From the NCBI RefSeq assembly GCF_017696015.1, contig NZ_JAAORL010000002.1, forward strand, positions 310,001 to 374,000: a DNA stretch of 64,000 nt. The letters run 5' to 3'. This DNA is from Prochlorococcus marinus CUG1415. GTDB lineage: Bacteria; Cyanobacteriota; Cyanobacteriia; PCC-6307; Cyanobiaceae. Shown piece by piece: positions 26,397 to 34,739 of this stretch; the stretch's first letter is position 1, and each line of letters opens with the position of its first letter. A program made the translations under genes and the position numbers. The notes under the pieces are model-generated. The model was not told the origin of the DNA and did no database searches. It worked only from the letters and a program-made list of their open reading frames with translations.

Positions 26397-27569
26397 TTAC
26401 TTATTGTGAAGTTGATTTGCAATTATTTCAGCCAAAACAAAATTTCCTTTTTGATTAAAATGCATATCACCCCTAATATATAATTCATTTTGCCAAGATT
26501 TAGAATTTTTCTTATAGGTTAAAAAATCAGGAAAAGTATTTATTACTCCTGCACAAGCTATTTCAATACATAATTCTTCTACATATTGTGGCCAATCAAA
26601 CAAACTTTCATATGCAAGCTGCGCTGGCCAAGGATAAATAAGTAAATATAATTCATTATTATTTTTCGATGAAAGTTTAGAAATCTCCATTAAATTATTT
26701 TTTATTTTTTTCATCCCTTGTTCAATACCTAATGGTAAGAACTTTTCATCAATAAGTTCCCAATCTTTATGAGTGAATTTAGATCTGTCATTGTTTCTTA
26801 CTTGAATGTCATCCACAAAACTTTTTACGAATGTTTCAAGACCAAAATATATCTGATGAGTTAATTTGAAATTATATTTCGTATAAAAATTTGTAGAATT
26901 TTTATTATTAAATGATAAATTATTAGTTCTTAAGCTTTCAGTTGAGTTTTTTTTATTTAATTTCTTAACTTCTTGAATATTCGCGGGCTTTCCTTTATAT
27001 TCTGTCCATCTTGTGGCTTCATCGAAAACATCACTAATATCAAGGCCAATAACTATTTTTTGATTCTTAGAAATCAAACCTTGATCAATCATACTTTTTA
27101 ATTTGTATTTGTAAGTAGTTGGAGAATAGGAATTTACACCGGCATTTACAGCATTTATTTTGAAATCTTTATTTAATATTCCAACAAAGCTTTTTTCCCA
27201 ATCCAATCCAATTCCAAAAGTAAATGAGTCTCCAAAAAAGAAAATCTTGTCACCCAAAATGGATTGACTATTTTCTTGATTGTCTATTAAATGATTAATC
27301 CGAAATCCATTTTTATCCGTTTTAACATGAAAATATTTTTTGCCATATCTACTTTCTCCAGAGAAATCTGATTCCAAATCATACCACCCAAGATGATCTC
27401 TAATATATAAAGCTTTGCCGTTATTCAGGGTATCTCTGAGTTTGAATGGATTATAATTAGGGGTACTTTTACTGTATAAAAAATCGAATATTTGGAAAAA
27501 ACTAATTGGTAAAATTATTGATAAGAGAACCAAAAAAAGATTCGATAACTTGGTTTTTATAAATCTCAA
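26397..27569 (-). CDS. SGNH/GDSL hydrolase-like membrane-anchored protein
   Basis: 390 residues when begun at the TTG at 27,569, three bases after the stop of the DUF5989 gene; longer starts would overlap that gene by 100 bases. After an N-terminal membrane helix, FFGDSFTFGIGL (GDS at about 113-115) is the nucleophile block, NAGVNSYSP follows, and DMHFNQKGN near the end carries the catalytic Asp-x-x-His. This set matches SGNH hydrolases that edit or transfer acyl groups on cell-surface glycans. Coupled to the DUF5989 gene. Confidence 0.8.
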   Translation of the reverse strand: MRFIKTKLSNLFLVLLSIILPISFFQIFDFLYSKSTPNYNPFKLRDTLNNGKALYIRDHLGWYDLESDFSGESRYGKKYFHVKTDKNGFRINHLIDNQENSQSILGDKIFFFGDSFTFGIGLDWEKSFVGILNKDFKINAVNAGVNSYSPTTYKYKLKSMIDQGLISKNQKIVIGLDISDVFDEATRWTEYKGKPANIQEVKKLNKKNSTESLRTNNLSFNNKNSTNFYTKYNFKLTHQIYFGLETFVKSFVDDIQVRNNDRSKFTHKDWELIDEKFLPLGIEQGMKKIKNNLMEISKLSSKNNNELYLLIYPWPAQLAYESLFDWPQYVEELCIEIACAGVINTFPDFLTYKKNSKSWQNELYIRGDMHFNQKGNFVLAEIIANQLHNK

Positions 27570-27571
27570 TG

Positions 27572-27733
27572 TTAAAAAATTGAATAAATAAATGGTGTTA
27601 TTACAGAGCCTTGCGTAAATACAATTAGGGTTCCTAATAAAACAATTGTAATAATGAGTGGGGCTAACCAATACTTCTTTCTGACTTTAAGAAAATCCCA
27701 AATATCAATTAACAAATCTAAAAGAGCTTCCAC
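27572..27733 (-). CDS. DUF5989 small membrane protein
   Basis: 53 residues, GTG start (a TTG two codons earlier is possible). LLIDIWDFLKVRKKYWLAPL, a hydrophobic helix, then TQGSVITPFIYSIF is the DUF5989 pattern (WxFLxxRKKxWLxP ... GSxxxPFIY). Genes of this family are often found beside SGNH hydrolases or carbamoyltransferases in surface polysaccharide loci, as here. Confidence 0.8.
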   Translation of the reverse strand: MEALLDLLIDIWDFLKVRKKYWLAPLIITIVLLGTLIVFTQGSVITPFIYSIF

Positions 27734-27836
27734 AATCAAAAAATTCTTGTCAAATCAATAATATAACCTAACTTGTATTCTTTAAAAGAATTTTTGTTTA
27801 TTGAAATTATAAAATTATTAATGTCTAGAAAAAATT

Positions 27837-27881
27837 TGCACTCATCATGACCACTGCTTTGCTTTAGTAGATGAGAGTGCA
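27837..27881. other. Inverted repeat, candidate structured RNA or terminator
   Basis: TGCACTCATC (27,837-27,846) pairs with GATGAGAGTGCA (27,870-27,881) apart from a two-base bulge, around a 23-base loop. It lies alone in the gap between the DUF5989 gene and the ORF at 28,080, without a T run on the plus side. It could be a small RNA, an operator or a terminator read on either strand. Confidence 0.4.
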
Positions 27882-28079
27882 GCCTTATAATGGCATTAAA
27901 AAAACTTATTCGTGAAAATTATTAAATCAAACTTGTTTTTATATTCAGAATTGCTTTAGAGAACAGTTCAAATTAATGAAAAAATGTGATTTATATCATA
28001 AGTTTTATAAAGTTCATTAAGAGGTTAAATAAATAATTCATCCTCACTGAGTTTTTGCTGTAAAGAATTTTGGAATATT

Positions 28080-28163
28080 ATGTCAAAACATACTAAATAT
28101 TCTGATTTCGGAGGAAGAAAGTCAAAATTATCAATAATTCCTCAAACTAACTTGCAAAAATAA
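28080..28163 (+). CDS. Possible micropeptide (27 aa)
   Basis: MSKHTKYSDFGGRKSKLSII then PQTNLQK. Basic and soluble. Only weak support from a start codon and composition; may be spurious. Confidence 0.25.
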   Translation: MSKHTKYSDFGGRKSKLSIIPQTNLQK

Positions 28164-28323
28164 ATAAAACAATTATAAAAATTGGGTAATATAAACTCTA
28201 ATTAAATAAGGCATTGACAATTAATGATGATTTAGAAACAAAATTTATGAAATTTACCAACAAAAATAACTTCTTTTTTATTTTTTAATTTATCTTTTTT
28301 ATATACTTTTTTGTAATAGAATT

Positions 28324-28773
28324 TTGTCTTATTTTGCTAAACCTCACTTTATAATTTATGATGAATGGTTTGATGAGAATTTAGAAAAACCCAAACCAGA
28401 TATTAACCATAAAAAAATAAAAAATATTTCGAATATTCATGAATTTTTTTATGAGCAATCCAATTACAAAATTGGGGCATCTGAAAATAACATGCAGTCA
28501 GATGTAAAAGTGCATGAAAAAGAACTAATTACTAATAATTATATAAATAATAATTTAGAGCAATTTACTTCATTATCATATAAAAAATTTAGCTTCTTTG
28601 AAAAACTTACGAATAGCCAACATCAATTTAGTATCTCGAAAAAATTAATTTACTCTTTATCAATCTTGGGTTTTGTTTTTATTTTTGGATTTATCATATT
28701 TTTTATTTCGTCATCTAGAAAAAGTGAATCAAATATAACAAATACATTTTTAAATATAGAAAAAGAATTTTAA
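28324..28773 (+). CDS. Hypothetical protein with C-terminal membrane anchor
   Basis: 149 residues, TTG start. The first 110 residues are hydrophilic (HFIIYDEWFDENLEKPKPDI and similar), followed by one helix (YSLSILGFVFIFGFIIFFIS) and a short tail: a tail-anchored topology. No domain recognised. Convergent with the next gene. Confidence 0.6.
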   Translation: MSYFAKPHFIIYDEWFDENLEKPKPDINHKKIKNISNIHEFFYEQSNYKIGASENNMQSDVKVHEKELITNNYINNNLEQFTSLSYKKFSFFEKLTNSQHQFSISKKLIYSLSILGFVFIFGFIIFFISSSRKSESNITNTFLNIEKEF

Positions 28774-28776
28774 ATT

Positions 28777-29253
28777 TTAAAAGAGATCTTTAATTTCTTT
28801 TTTTATCGATTTATATTCTGAATTAACATCTTTAAGAAATTCATCGACTTCTTTTTTAATATCCTTATATTCATTAATTCTTTGTTTGCTTTTCTCATAA
28901 AAAATTGATGTAAGAGTTCCTGGCTTTACCTTCTCAACCCAGTATCCTGAAAAACAATATAATTGATTAGGCACAAAAGTTATAATAAATAATTTTTTAG
29001 TATTTTTATATTGATCAATTATCTGATTTGCCAAAGCGCCTTTAGTTTTATTGGTACCAAATAGAGTAATATCTTTTGCATAAGGCTTAACCTTCTTTGA
29101 TATATTTTTACTTTTTTCTAATGAATTTCTTGAGAGTATTTTTTCTAGAGAATAACAATAATCGAACAAATTAGTATTTTCTTTTTGTGAAGGATAAATA
29201 GTTATTAAGGCACTAAAAAGTAAAAAAGAAGTTAAAAGTAATTTATTAAACAT
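28777..29253 (-). CDS. Exported hypothetical protein
   Basis: 158 residues. An N-terminal signal-like helix (MFNKLLLTSFLLFSALITIY) is followed by a mostly helical, lysine-rich domain containing PNQLYCFSGYWVEKVKPGTL and a C-terminal charged coil. Two cysteines. No family recognised. Confidence 0.6.
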   Translation of the reverse strand: MFNKLLLTSFLLFSALITIYPSQKENTNLFDYCYSLEKILSRNSLEKSKNISKKVKPYAKDITLFGTNKTKGALANQIIDQYKNTKKLFIITFVPNQLYCFSGYWVEKVKPGTLTSIFYEKSKQRINEYKDIKKEVDEFLKDVNSEYKSIKKEIKDLF

Positions 29254-29501
29254 TGTTAATTTAGCGTAGATTTATTATTGCATAAAAATAAAAAGACACG
29301 TAAAAAAGTGCTCTTAATTCTTTAAAATATCTATATTTATTAAAAAGACTTCTTTTAATTAAGCTAAAATTCTAAAAGTTTAATGAATAATTAAGTAATT
29401 CACTTAATAATAAAGAATTTTCTTATTAAAAAATTATGCAAAATTCTATTAAAAAAAGGGTTTCAAATCTTTTTTAGATTTTTTTCAATAGTAGCAGTCT
29501 C

Positions 29502-29751
29502 CTAAGCCATACAAGGAAAAATAACTGTTTTTGAAATTACGTTTGATTTCATTTCTTCAAAAGGTATTACTAATCCAATTGCATCTATAGCATATTTATG
29601 ATTTTCACTCGCAAATAAAAAAACAAAGCCTGATTTCAAAAATAAATTAGTTATTTTTTGCTTAATAATTTGATTTTTAGGTAAAGATATAAATTTTAGA
29701 AAGACTAACACCTATATCTAAAGCTAATAAAGCAATTAGTAAATTACTCAT
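29502..29751 (-). pseudogene. Possible frameshifted small gene
   Basis: An ATG at 29,751 starts a 24-residue frame (MSNLLIALLALDIGVSLSKI), and an overlapping frame runs on as KNQIIKQKITNLFLKSGFVF and LFASENHKYAIDAIGLVIPF to 29,502, with its own GTG at 29,711. A 18-residue ORF (29,748-29,804, MQPISEELYKKIVESSKK) overlaps the ATG. Either two overlapping micro-ORFs or one gene broken by a frameshift. Confidence 0.3.
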
Positions 29752-29804
29752 TTTTTTGAACTCTCAACAATTTTTTTATAAAGTTCTTCAGAAATAGGTT
29801 GCAT

Positions 29805-30410
29805 AATGTTAGTAAAACTTGATCCCAAGTTAATGATTTTAAAATTGGTTAATGGTTATTAAATATACGAAACAATAATTTTTTTAAATAGGCAAAAACT
29901 ATTTTTAGTATAAGTTGTTCTTATAAAGTATCAACAAATACTGGGTAATCAATAACCTCAAAACAGGCCAATGATTTTCTAAGAAATAATTTATGGACTA
30001 TAGATTTATAGAGCTTTTTTAAGTTTAATTTCTTTTCTAATCAATAAAGCAATAACAAAAAAGAAAAATTCATCTGAAAGACTTCTAATGGGCATTAGTA
30101 AAAAAACTATATATTAATAGCAAGAAATTTAGTGTGCCAATTTTTAAAGAACATTAATCTTAAAATACAGTTTATTTATATTCATTCAGAGTTAATTGCT
30201 TGTCTCTTTCTCAGTTCTCGAAAATTCTTTTTTTTAAAGTATTTATACTTAGCTATCAACCCTTAAGTTAAATAAAACTTAAATTTAGAATTGAATTCTT
30301 CTCTTATAAACTCTCTAAAAAGAATAAAGAACATTTAACTACGAGTAAATCCTATACATATGGAAATAAATAATAATAAACAGAAATAGGACAATGTGGA
30401 AATCCCATTA
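29805..30410. other. Gene-free stretch
   Basis: About 600 AT-rich bases with no frame above 40 codons that looks coding and no striking hairpin. Nothing further can be supported. Confidence 0.45.
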
Positions 30411-30653
30411 TTAATTCTCCAGTATAAATTTTAATTGAGTCTCTGCACTGACAATATCAATTCTTCTCTTAAATAATTTCAAAAATTTGATTATTTTTTT
30501 CAAAATTAAAGCTTCTTTAATTATTGACAATAATATTATTCCTGGAATGAAAATATCAATGAGCAAAAATACCGAATCTATTGACATGACTAAAGTCTGT
30601 AATAATTTTATACATAAAATAGCATTAATATAGGTTAGATATTTATGTTCCAA
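30411..30653 (-). CDS. Hypothetical membrane protein (80 aa)
   Basis: ATG start; two hydrophobic stretches (YINAILCIKLLQTLVMSI and DSVFLLIDIFIPGIILLSII) followed by a basic segment KKIIKFLKLFKRR. No family recognised. It is isolated between gene-free stretches, so it may be decaying. Confidence 0.4.
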   Translation of the reverse strand: MEHKYLTYINAILCIKLLQTLVMSIDSVFLLIDIFIPGIILLSIIKEALILKKIIKFLKLFKRRIDIVSAETQLKFILEN

Positions 30654-30745
30654 TCAACTGTTAAAGGTTTATTCAAAAGCAAGAATAGTAATTTAGTGAT
30701 CTTGATCTCTTGCAGTGCCATTTTTCGTTTGCTAAAAAGATATAG

Positions 30746-30781
30746 CGGCTAAAGTCCAATACTCCAGAAGGATTTAGTCCG
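30746..30781 (+). ncRNA. Hairpin in candidate small RNA
   Basis: CGGCTAAA-G-TCC (30,746-30,757) pairs with GGA-TTTAG-TCCG (30,770-30,781) around a 12-base loop. The next bases (GACCTAAAGGT to 30,793) can pair locally. The patch is GC-richer than the surroundings and has no open frame. No known RNA family recognised. Confidence 0.4.
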
Positions 30782-31196
30782 CGACCTAAAGGTATTAATC
30801 TGACCTGGTTAATATGAATTCATACTTATTTTAATATAAATATCTTGATTGCTTGATAAATTTATTTTGTATATTGCTATTACAAAATTTTTAAGGTTAC
30901 TTAGATTAATGACTAAATCCTCGTGGAAAAAGCTTTAGTTAACTTTTTTTACTGGTTACTAATGAGATCAGCCGCATCACATTATGGCGAATCACTAGTA
31001 TCAGTAAAAGTTCAATCTAATTCGATAAGAAGTTTATATTGATATTAAAAACTTATTTCTTTTAAGCTTTTAATATTTAAATTCATAGCTTACTGAAAAT
31101 TCACCAAATTATTTAAGTTAGCTAATTATCTCTATTGCAAATAACTATGAGGTTGTTAATGTGGCATTGAAAGAAGATACTTAATTTCTTAAACTG
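30782..31196. other. Gene-free stretch
   Basis: Besides the hairpin just upstream, no credible gene is visible. It ends at the start of a small gene. Confidence 0.4.
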
Positions 31197-31406
31197 ATGC
31201 AATTTGATCATTTTACTTCCAACCAAGATAATGGCCTCATGTCAATAGAAGATTTAAGGGCTTTACGTCTTCGAAAACAGAAAATTGAAAGTGAAAAAAA
31301 AGCCAGAAAGTATATCTTGGAGATAAATCAAAGATATAGGAAAATGAGAGGCAACAAAAGTAATAACTTTTTAAAGAATATGAAACCTTTTAAAAAAGCA
31401 GCTTAA
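31197..31406 (+). CDS. Small basic coiled protein (69 aa)
   Basis: MQFDHFTSNQDNGLMSIEDL, then RALRLRKQKIESEKKARKYI and a basic tail. Highly charged helix, pI clearly basic, possibly nucleic-acid binding. A second ATG at residue 15 could be the start. Followed by the hairpins at 31,469-31,521. Confidence 0.6.
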   Translation: MQFDHFTSNQDNGLMSIEDLRALRLRKQKIESEKKARKYILEINQRYRKMRGNKSNNFLKNMKPFKKAA

Positions 31407-31468
31407 ATGTTTAATTTTGATTGTGTCAATTATTTTGAACTTGCATCTTTCAAAGTAAAATTATAAAG

Positions 31469-31521
31469 GTGCTTCTTTGGAAGAGTTTCACCAAGAGGGG
31501 CTTTTTTTTTGAGCCCCTTCT
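31469..31521 (+). terminator. Two stacked hairpins, terminator or small RNA
   Basis: First GGTG...CACC (31,469-31,492) enclosing CTTC/GAAG, then AGAGGGGC (31,494-31,501), a T-rich loop, and GCCCCTTCT (31,512-31,520). Placed 60 bases after the stop of 31,197-31,406. The T run is in the loop, so it is not a textbook terminator. Confidence 0.5.
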
Positions 31522-31539
31522 TCTCTAAAGTATTTCTTT

Positions 31540-31587
31540 GATTGACAGTCTGGCTAAAATTAGAAGTATAAAAACACTTTTGCAATG
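31540..31587 (+). promoter_or_regulatory. TTGACA-N7-TAAAAT promoter-like block
   Basis: ATTGACAGTCTGGCTAAAAT, one of about eleven related blocks in the window (see findings). It ends 22 bases before an ATG at 31,585 that opens a 19-codon leader ORF whose stop overlaps the ATG of 31,644-31,760. Confidence 0.5.
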
Positions 31588-31643
31588 AATAAAAGATTTA
31601 TAGCTGAAAAGATGATGACTCTTCTTATTTCTTTGATTAGCTA

Positions 31644-31760
31644 ATGAATATTTCACCTCACCTTTTAATTGATGCTTTAATACTTAGTGCTGCACTTGCA
31701 ATTACTTTGGTATTAAGAGCTAAAGGTAATGCTTCCAGAGAAGAAAAAGAAATTAAATGA
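31644..31760 (+). CDS. Tiny membrane protein (38 aa)
   Basis: MNISPHLLIDALILSAALAI then a helix end and a charged tail (RAKGNASREEKEIK). Its ATG overlaps the stop of a preceding 19-codon ORF (31,585-31,644), and it is followed by a hairpin plus T run at 31,780-31,803. A promoter-like block lies upstream, so this looks like a complete transcription unit. Confidence 0.6.
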   Translation: MNISPHLLIDALILSAALAITLVLRAKGNASREEKEIK

Positions 31761-31779
31761 TTAACAGTTGATCTAAGTT

Positions 31780-31803
31780 AGAGGAGCAAAGCTCTCTTTT
31801 TTT
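31780..31803 (+). terminator. Intrinsic terminator
   Basis: AGAGGAGC-AAA-GCTCTCT followed by seven T. It is preceded by GATCTAAGTTA, part of the same conserved block that elsewhere in the window precedes start codons. Confidence 0.65.
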
Positions 31804-31857
31804 GACTGCCGAAAATTTCATAAATGTTATTCATCTTAAATGAAAGTCCTATTATAT

Positions 31858-32098
31858 AGAGAAGTATTTTGGAGTTATAACACAAAGAAATATTGCTAAA
31901 AATGTAGCTCATGCTTAATGTTTTCTTTGTATTTGGGAAAGTGCAGAAGCTATCCCAGCTCTAAGAATAGTTATGATAACTCATCTTAATGAAATGAATG
32001 GAGTCATGGAAGAGTTTTTTCCTGAACCTAGAGTTGCTGATACTTTCTCTGGAAATATTGTTGATAAAGTTGGGTATCATGATATGTGGCTTACCTAA
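31858..32098 (+). pseudogene. Decayed small soluble protein gene
   Basis: One frame reads KYFGVITQRNIAKNVAHA, meets a TAA, then continues CFLCIWESAEAIPALRIVMI and EEFFPEPRVADTFSGNIVDK to the stop at 32,098. No start codon precedes the interrupted part. The composition is strongly protein-like, resembling small monooxygenase-fold stress proteins, but I cannot name the family. Confidence 0.5.
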
Positions 32099-32256
32099 AC
32101 TAATTGAACTTCTTCGGATCTCATATACATATAATTAAGTTTCTTTTATTAAATAAATCTTCTTCATTATTTAACTATATTTATAATCAGTATTTTTGCT
32201 CTTGAGAATTTCAATTATCAAATGTAGATTAGTTCCACTGATTGAGGTTTAACTTA

Positions 32257-32370
32257 ATGAGTAAATACGAAACCAAATACTTTAAAAAAACAAAAAAGAT
32301 TAACAACACTTTGTGGTTGGACAAATTAATTAATCAACTCGCAATACAAGCAAAGGGGCTTAAAGTATGA
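32257..32370 (+). CDS. Small basic protein (37 aa), partner of CX3C copy 2
   Basis: MSKYETKYFKKTKKINNTLW, then LDKLINQLAIQAKGLKV. Its stop overlaps the next ATG (ATGA), so the two are translationally coupled, as in the locus at 19,401-19,704. Confidence 0.5.
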   Translation: MSKYETKYFKKTKKINNTLWLDKLINQLAIQAKGLKV

Positions 32371-32549
32371 ATACTTTTAGAAATAAACAATTCAAAAATG
32401 AATTAGATCCCAAGTACGCATTTTACGATTGTCTTCGCAGTTGCGAACTAAAGAGTTCTTCTGAAAATTATTTAGAAGAATGCGTAGAGATTTGTGATTG
32501 GCAATCTTCATCAAAGCATTCAAATAAAAAAAATAATAAAGAGGCTTAG
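32367..32549 (+). CDS. Twin CX3C small protein, copy 2
   Basis: 60 residues. YAFYDCLRSCELKSSSENYL then EECVEICDW: two CxxxC pairs 13 residues apart, each inside a predicted helix, as in the protein at 19,401-19,559 (YFECITEC, CITRC). Low sequence identity outside the cysteines. Coupled to the upstream 37-residue gene. Confidence 0.65.
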   Translation: MNTFRNKQFKNELDPKYAFYDCLRSCELKSSSENYLEECVEICDWQSSSKHSNKKNNKEA

Positions 32550-32781
32550 CAAGCTCCAAAAAAATCAAACAAGATATTTTAAGGATGATTATCTTCAACA
32601 AAAGTTCAAAAATTGAAAGGTTAACTTAGTAATAATCTTGATTATTTCTTCACTCTATGGATTAATTACGTTAATTAAGCTTTCAGATATCCTTTATAAG
32701 ATTAATTATGGCTGATATTTCATACCTAATAAAATGGCTTTAAATATGATCCAATGAATAAAAGGCAATTAGTCCCTTTTT

Positions 32782-32985
32782 TTAATGGTTATGTTTATGC
32801 ATAGTACATGGCATCCATTTATCTCCCATTTGATGGGCTCCTTCACAACCAAATTTATAAGCTGCTTTTTCAGCCTGCTCCTTCGTATCAAATAACATTG
32901 GCATTTTCATTTCTTTTTCGACTGGTTTATTAGAACAACTTAATGAAAGAATTGTCATGAAAATAAATGGAATAAAATATTTCAA
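32782..32985 (-). CDS. DUF3721 small lipoprotein-like protein
   Basis: 67 residues. A hydrophobic signal (MKYFIPFIFMTILSLSC) ends in a cysteine that could be lipidated. The body AEKAAYKFGCEGAHQMGDKW and MPCTMHKHNH is the DUF3721 motif (GCxGAHxMGxxWMPC). The conserved Cys, His and Met residues suggest metal binding. Related domains occur at 59,222-59,479 and 59,487-59,930. Confidence 0.8.
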   Translation of the reverse strand: MKYFIPFIFMTILSLSCSNKPVEKEMKMPMLFDTKEQAEKAAYKFGCEGAHQMGDKWMPCTMHKHNH

Positions 32986-33078
32986 GGATAATTTATAAAT
33001 AAATTAATTTTAGTATGTAATATCTTTGGAAATATTTAAAAAGTTAATTTCTTTATATATTTAATATTAATTTAAATG

Positions 33079-33113
33079 CGATCTAAGTTATAGGGATAAA
33101 AATCTCTTTTTTT
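33079..33113. terminator. Terminator-like hairpin with GATCTAA block
   Basis: GCGATCTAAGTTATAGGGAT, then AAAAATCTCTTTTTTT. Similar to the conserved block at 55,327 and 61,633, but it precedes no gene on the plus strand; it lies between the converging ends of transcripts. Confidence 0.4.
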
Positions 33114-33128
33114 AAATTTTTCTTCTCG

Positions 33129-33554
33129 TTATTCTGCTTCTTCTTTAACTTCACTTTCTTTTACATCTGGCTCTTCTGCTTTTACTTCACTCTCTTTTAC
33201 CTCTGGCTCTTCTGCTTTTAGTTCACTTTCTTTGATCTTTGACTCTTCTGCTTTTACTTCACTCTCTTTTACCTCTGGCTCTTCTGCTTTTAGTTCACTT
33301 TCTTTGATCTTTGACTCTTCCGCTTTTACTTCACTTTCTTTAATCTTTGCCTCTTCCGCTTTTACATCAACTACTTTTACCTTTGGCTCTTCCGTTTTTA
33401 CTTCAACTACTTTTACCTTTGGCTCTTCCGCTTTTACATCAACTACTTTTGCTGCTATAGATTCAAACCTACCTTTAATTAAATTTATTATGAAGATTAA
33501 TATTGGAACATGGGCTAGACCACCCATAATCACTTTAGTTTCTGAATAATACAT
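33129..33554 (-). CDS. Membrane-anchored Lys/Glu repeat protein
   Basis: 141 residues from the ATG at 33,554 (longer starts are possible). A short hydrophobic stretch (HVPILIFIINLIKG) is followed by about eight and a half copies of a 12-residue unit of the form KESEVKAEESKI or KVVEVKTEEPKV. The DNA is a 36-bp tandem repeat. Highly charged, likely extended or coiled. Repeat number is probably variable between strains. No enzymatic domain. Confidence 0.6.
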   Translation of the reverse strand: MYYSETKVIMGGLAHVPILIFIINLIKGRFESIAAKVVDVKAEEPKVKVVEVKTEEPKVKVVDVKAEEAKIKESEVKAEESKIKESELKAEEPEVKESEVKAEESKIKESELKAEEPEVKESEVKAEEPDVKESEVKEEAE

Positions 33555-33774
33555 TTGTCTTTTAATGATAACTGAAATATTTAAGCATAAATTTAATTTG
33601 ATAATTACTAATATTAAGTTGATATTAGGGAAAATCATTAATAAAGATTCGATTTAAAATTAGAAGAATTGAATCCTCTTTCTTGCATGACTAAAACTTT
33701 TTTCATAAGCTCTTATGTAAGGTCAATGGACAAAAATTTATAGTAATTATTGACCGCTTAGATCTTAGTGGATA

Positions 33775-34432
33775 GATTCAGAGAATAGGTTTGCATATGT
33801 ATCCATAGTTTTACCAGAGGTATTAGTAATAAATAATGGGATAAGAATTTTTTCTGAAAAATTAGCCGCAGAAAATGTACCTGTATTTAGCATTACCTCT
33901 TTACGGCAGAACATCTCCAAACTTAGATTTGGCATTTGGCGAAGAAGATTTGAAATTAGGCAGGTTTCATAAAAATTTAACTACTTTGAAAAATATTATT
34001 GAAGATATTTCTGCAGCTATAAATTGGGTTAAAGAAAAATATCCAAGAAAGAAAATCTCTATTATTGGATTTTGTTTTGGGTTTCATGCCACACTTATTG
34101 CTTTTTTATTAAAAGGAATAGAAAGTTCATTTTGTTTTTATGAAGCAGGGGTTACAGAACCAAGAACCTATACAGATTTTTCACCTATAAATTTACTTGA
34201 AAAAGTTTTTGGAAAATTAAATTTTATTTGCGGATCTTCAGATGATTTAATTCCCTTACAAGATCGATTAAAAATTCAAAAAAGGTTTAAAGAATTAGAT
34301 CCATTAAAAGAGAGATTTAATTTTGTAGAAATTGAAGGAGCTGATCATGGTTTTATGTCCGAGGAAAGATATTCATTCGATAAAGCTACATCATTAATTG
34401 GTTGGGATTTGTTAATAAAGGAATTCAATTAA
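33775..34432 (+). pseudogene. Frameshifted dienelactone hydrolase
   Basis: The C-terminal 185 residues (from an internal ATG at 33,875) are a dienelactone hydrolase: LYGRTSPNLDLAFGEEDLKL, IIGFCFGFHATLI with the nucleophile Cys, and GADHGFMSEERY with the catalytic His. The N-terminal part is in another frame just upstream: IVLPEVLVINNGIRIFSEKL, AAENVPVFSI, with a stop before it and no start. The break is near 33,875. A truncated, probably inactive gene. Confidence 0.75.
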
Positions 34433-34465
34433 TCAATCACAAACTAACTCCACAAATATTTATTA

Positions 34466-34640
34466 AATGACAAAGAAACAAAGCAGAAAAACTACATTAA
34501 GTAGCAAGCTAAGTATCTAAGAATAGATCTTCATAAATTAAAAAGGTTTTTGTACTTATGAATATTAGTACGGGTTAACCTTTAAACCGCAAGGTTCAAT
34601 TCCTATTGAGTTCTATCCAAGCAAGCTCCAATTGATGCGT
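34466..34640 (+). repeat. Two-copy element with short ORF and tRNA-like end, copy A
   Basis: Shares with 53,441-53,600 the stretch AAAACTACATTAAGTAGCAA followed by GCTAAGT, then TTAAAAAGGTTTTTGTACT, an inverted GTACT/AGTAC pair and GGTTAACC. The end (AAGGTTCAATTCCTATTGAG) looks like a tRNA T arm. A 17-codon ORF (MTKKQSRKTTLSSKLSI) opens the copy. It may be a small RNA gene or a relic of a tRNA attachment site. Confidence 0.55.
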
Positions 34641-34739
34641 ATAAAAAGTTCCGAAAATCAAGAAGTAAGAAAGCTCAACTGGGCTAATTCAATGAAAAAT
34701 AATTAGCTAAGTAACGCATTAAAACTGATTTTATAAAAA

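Noticed and set aside
33232-33549. A plus-strand Ser/Thr/Phe repeat protein of 105 codons
   Set aside because: It is the complement of the Lys/Glu repeat gene; the minus-strand reading has the membrane segment and typical composition.
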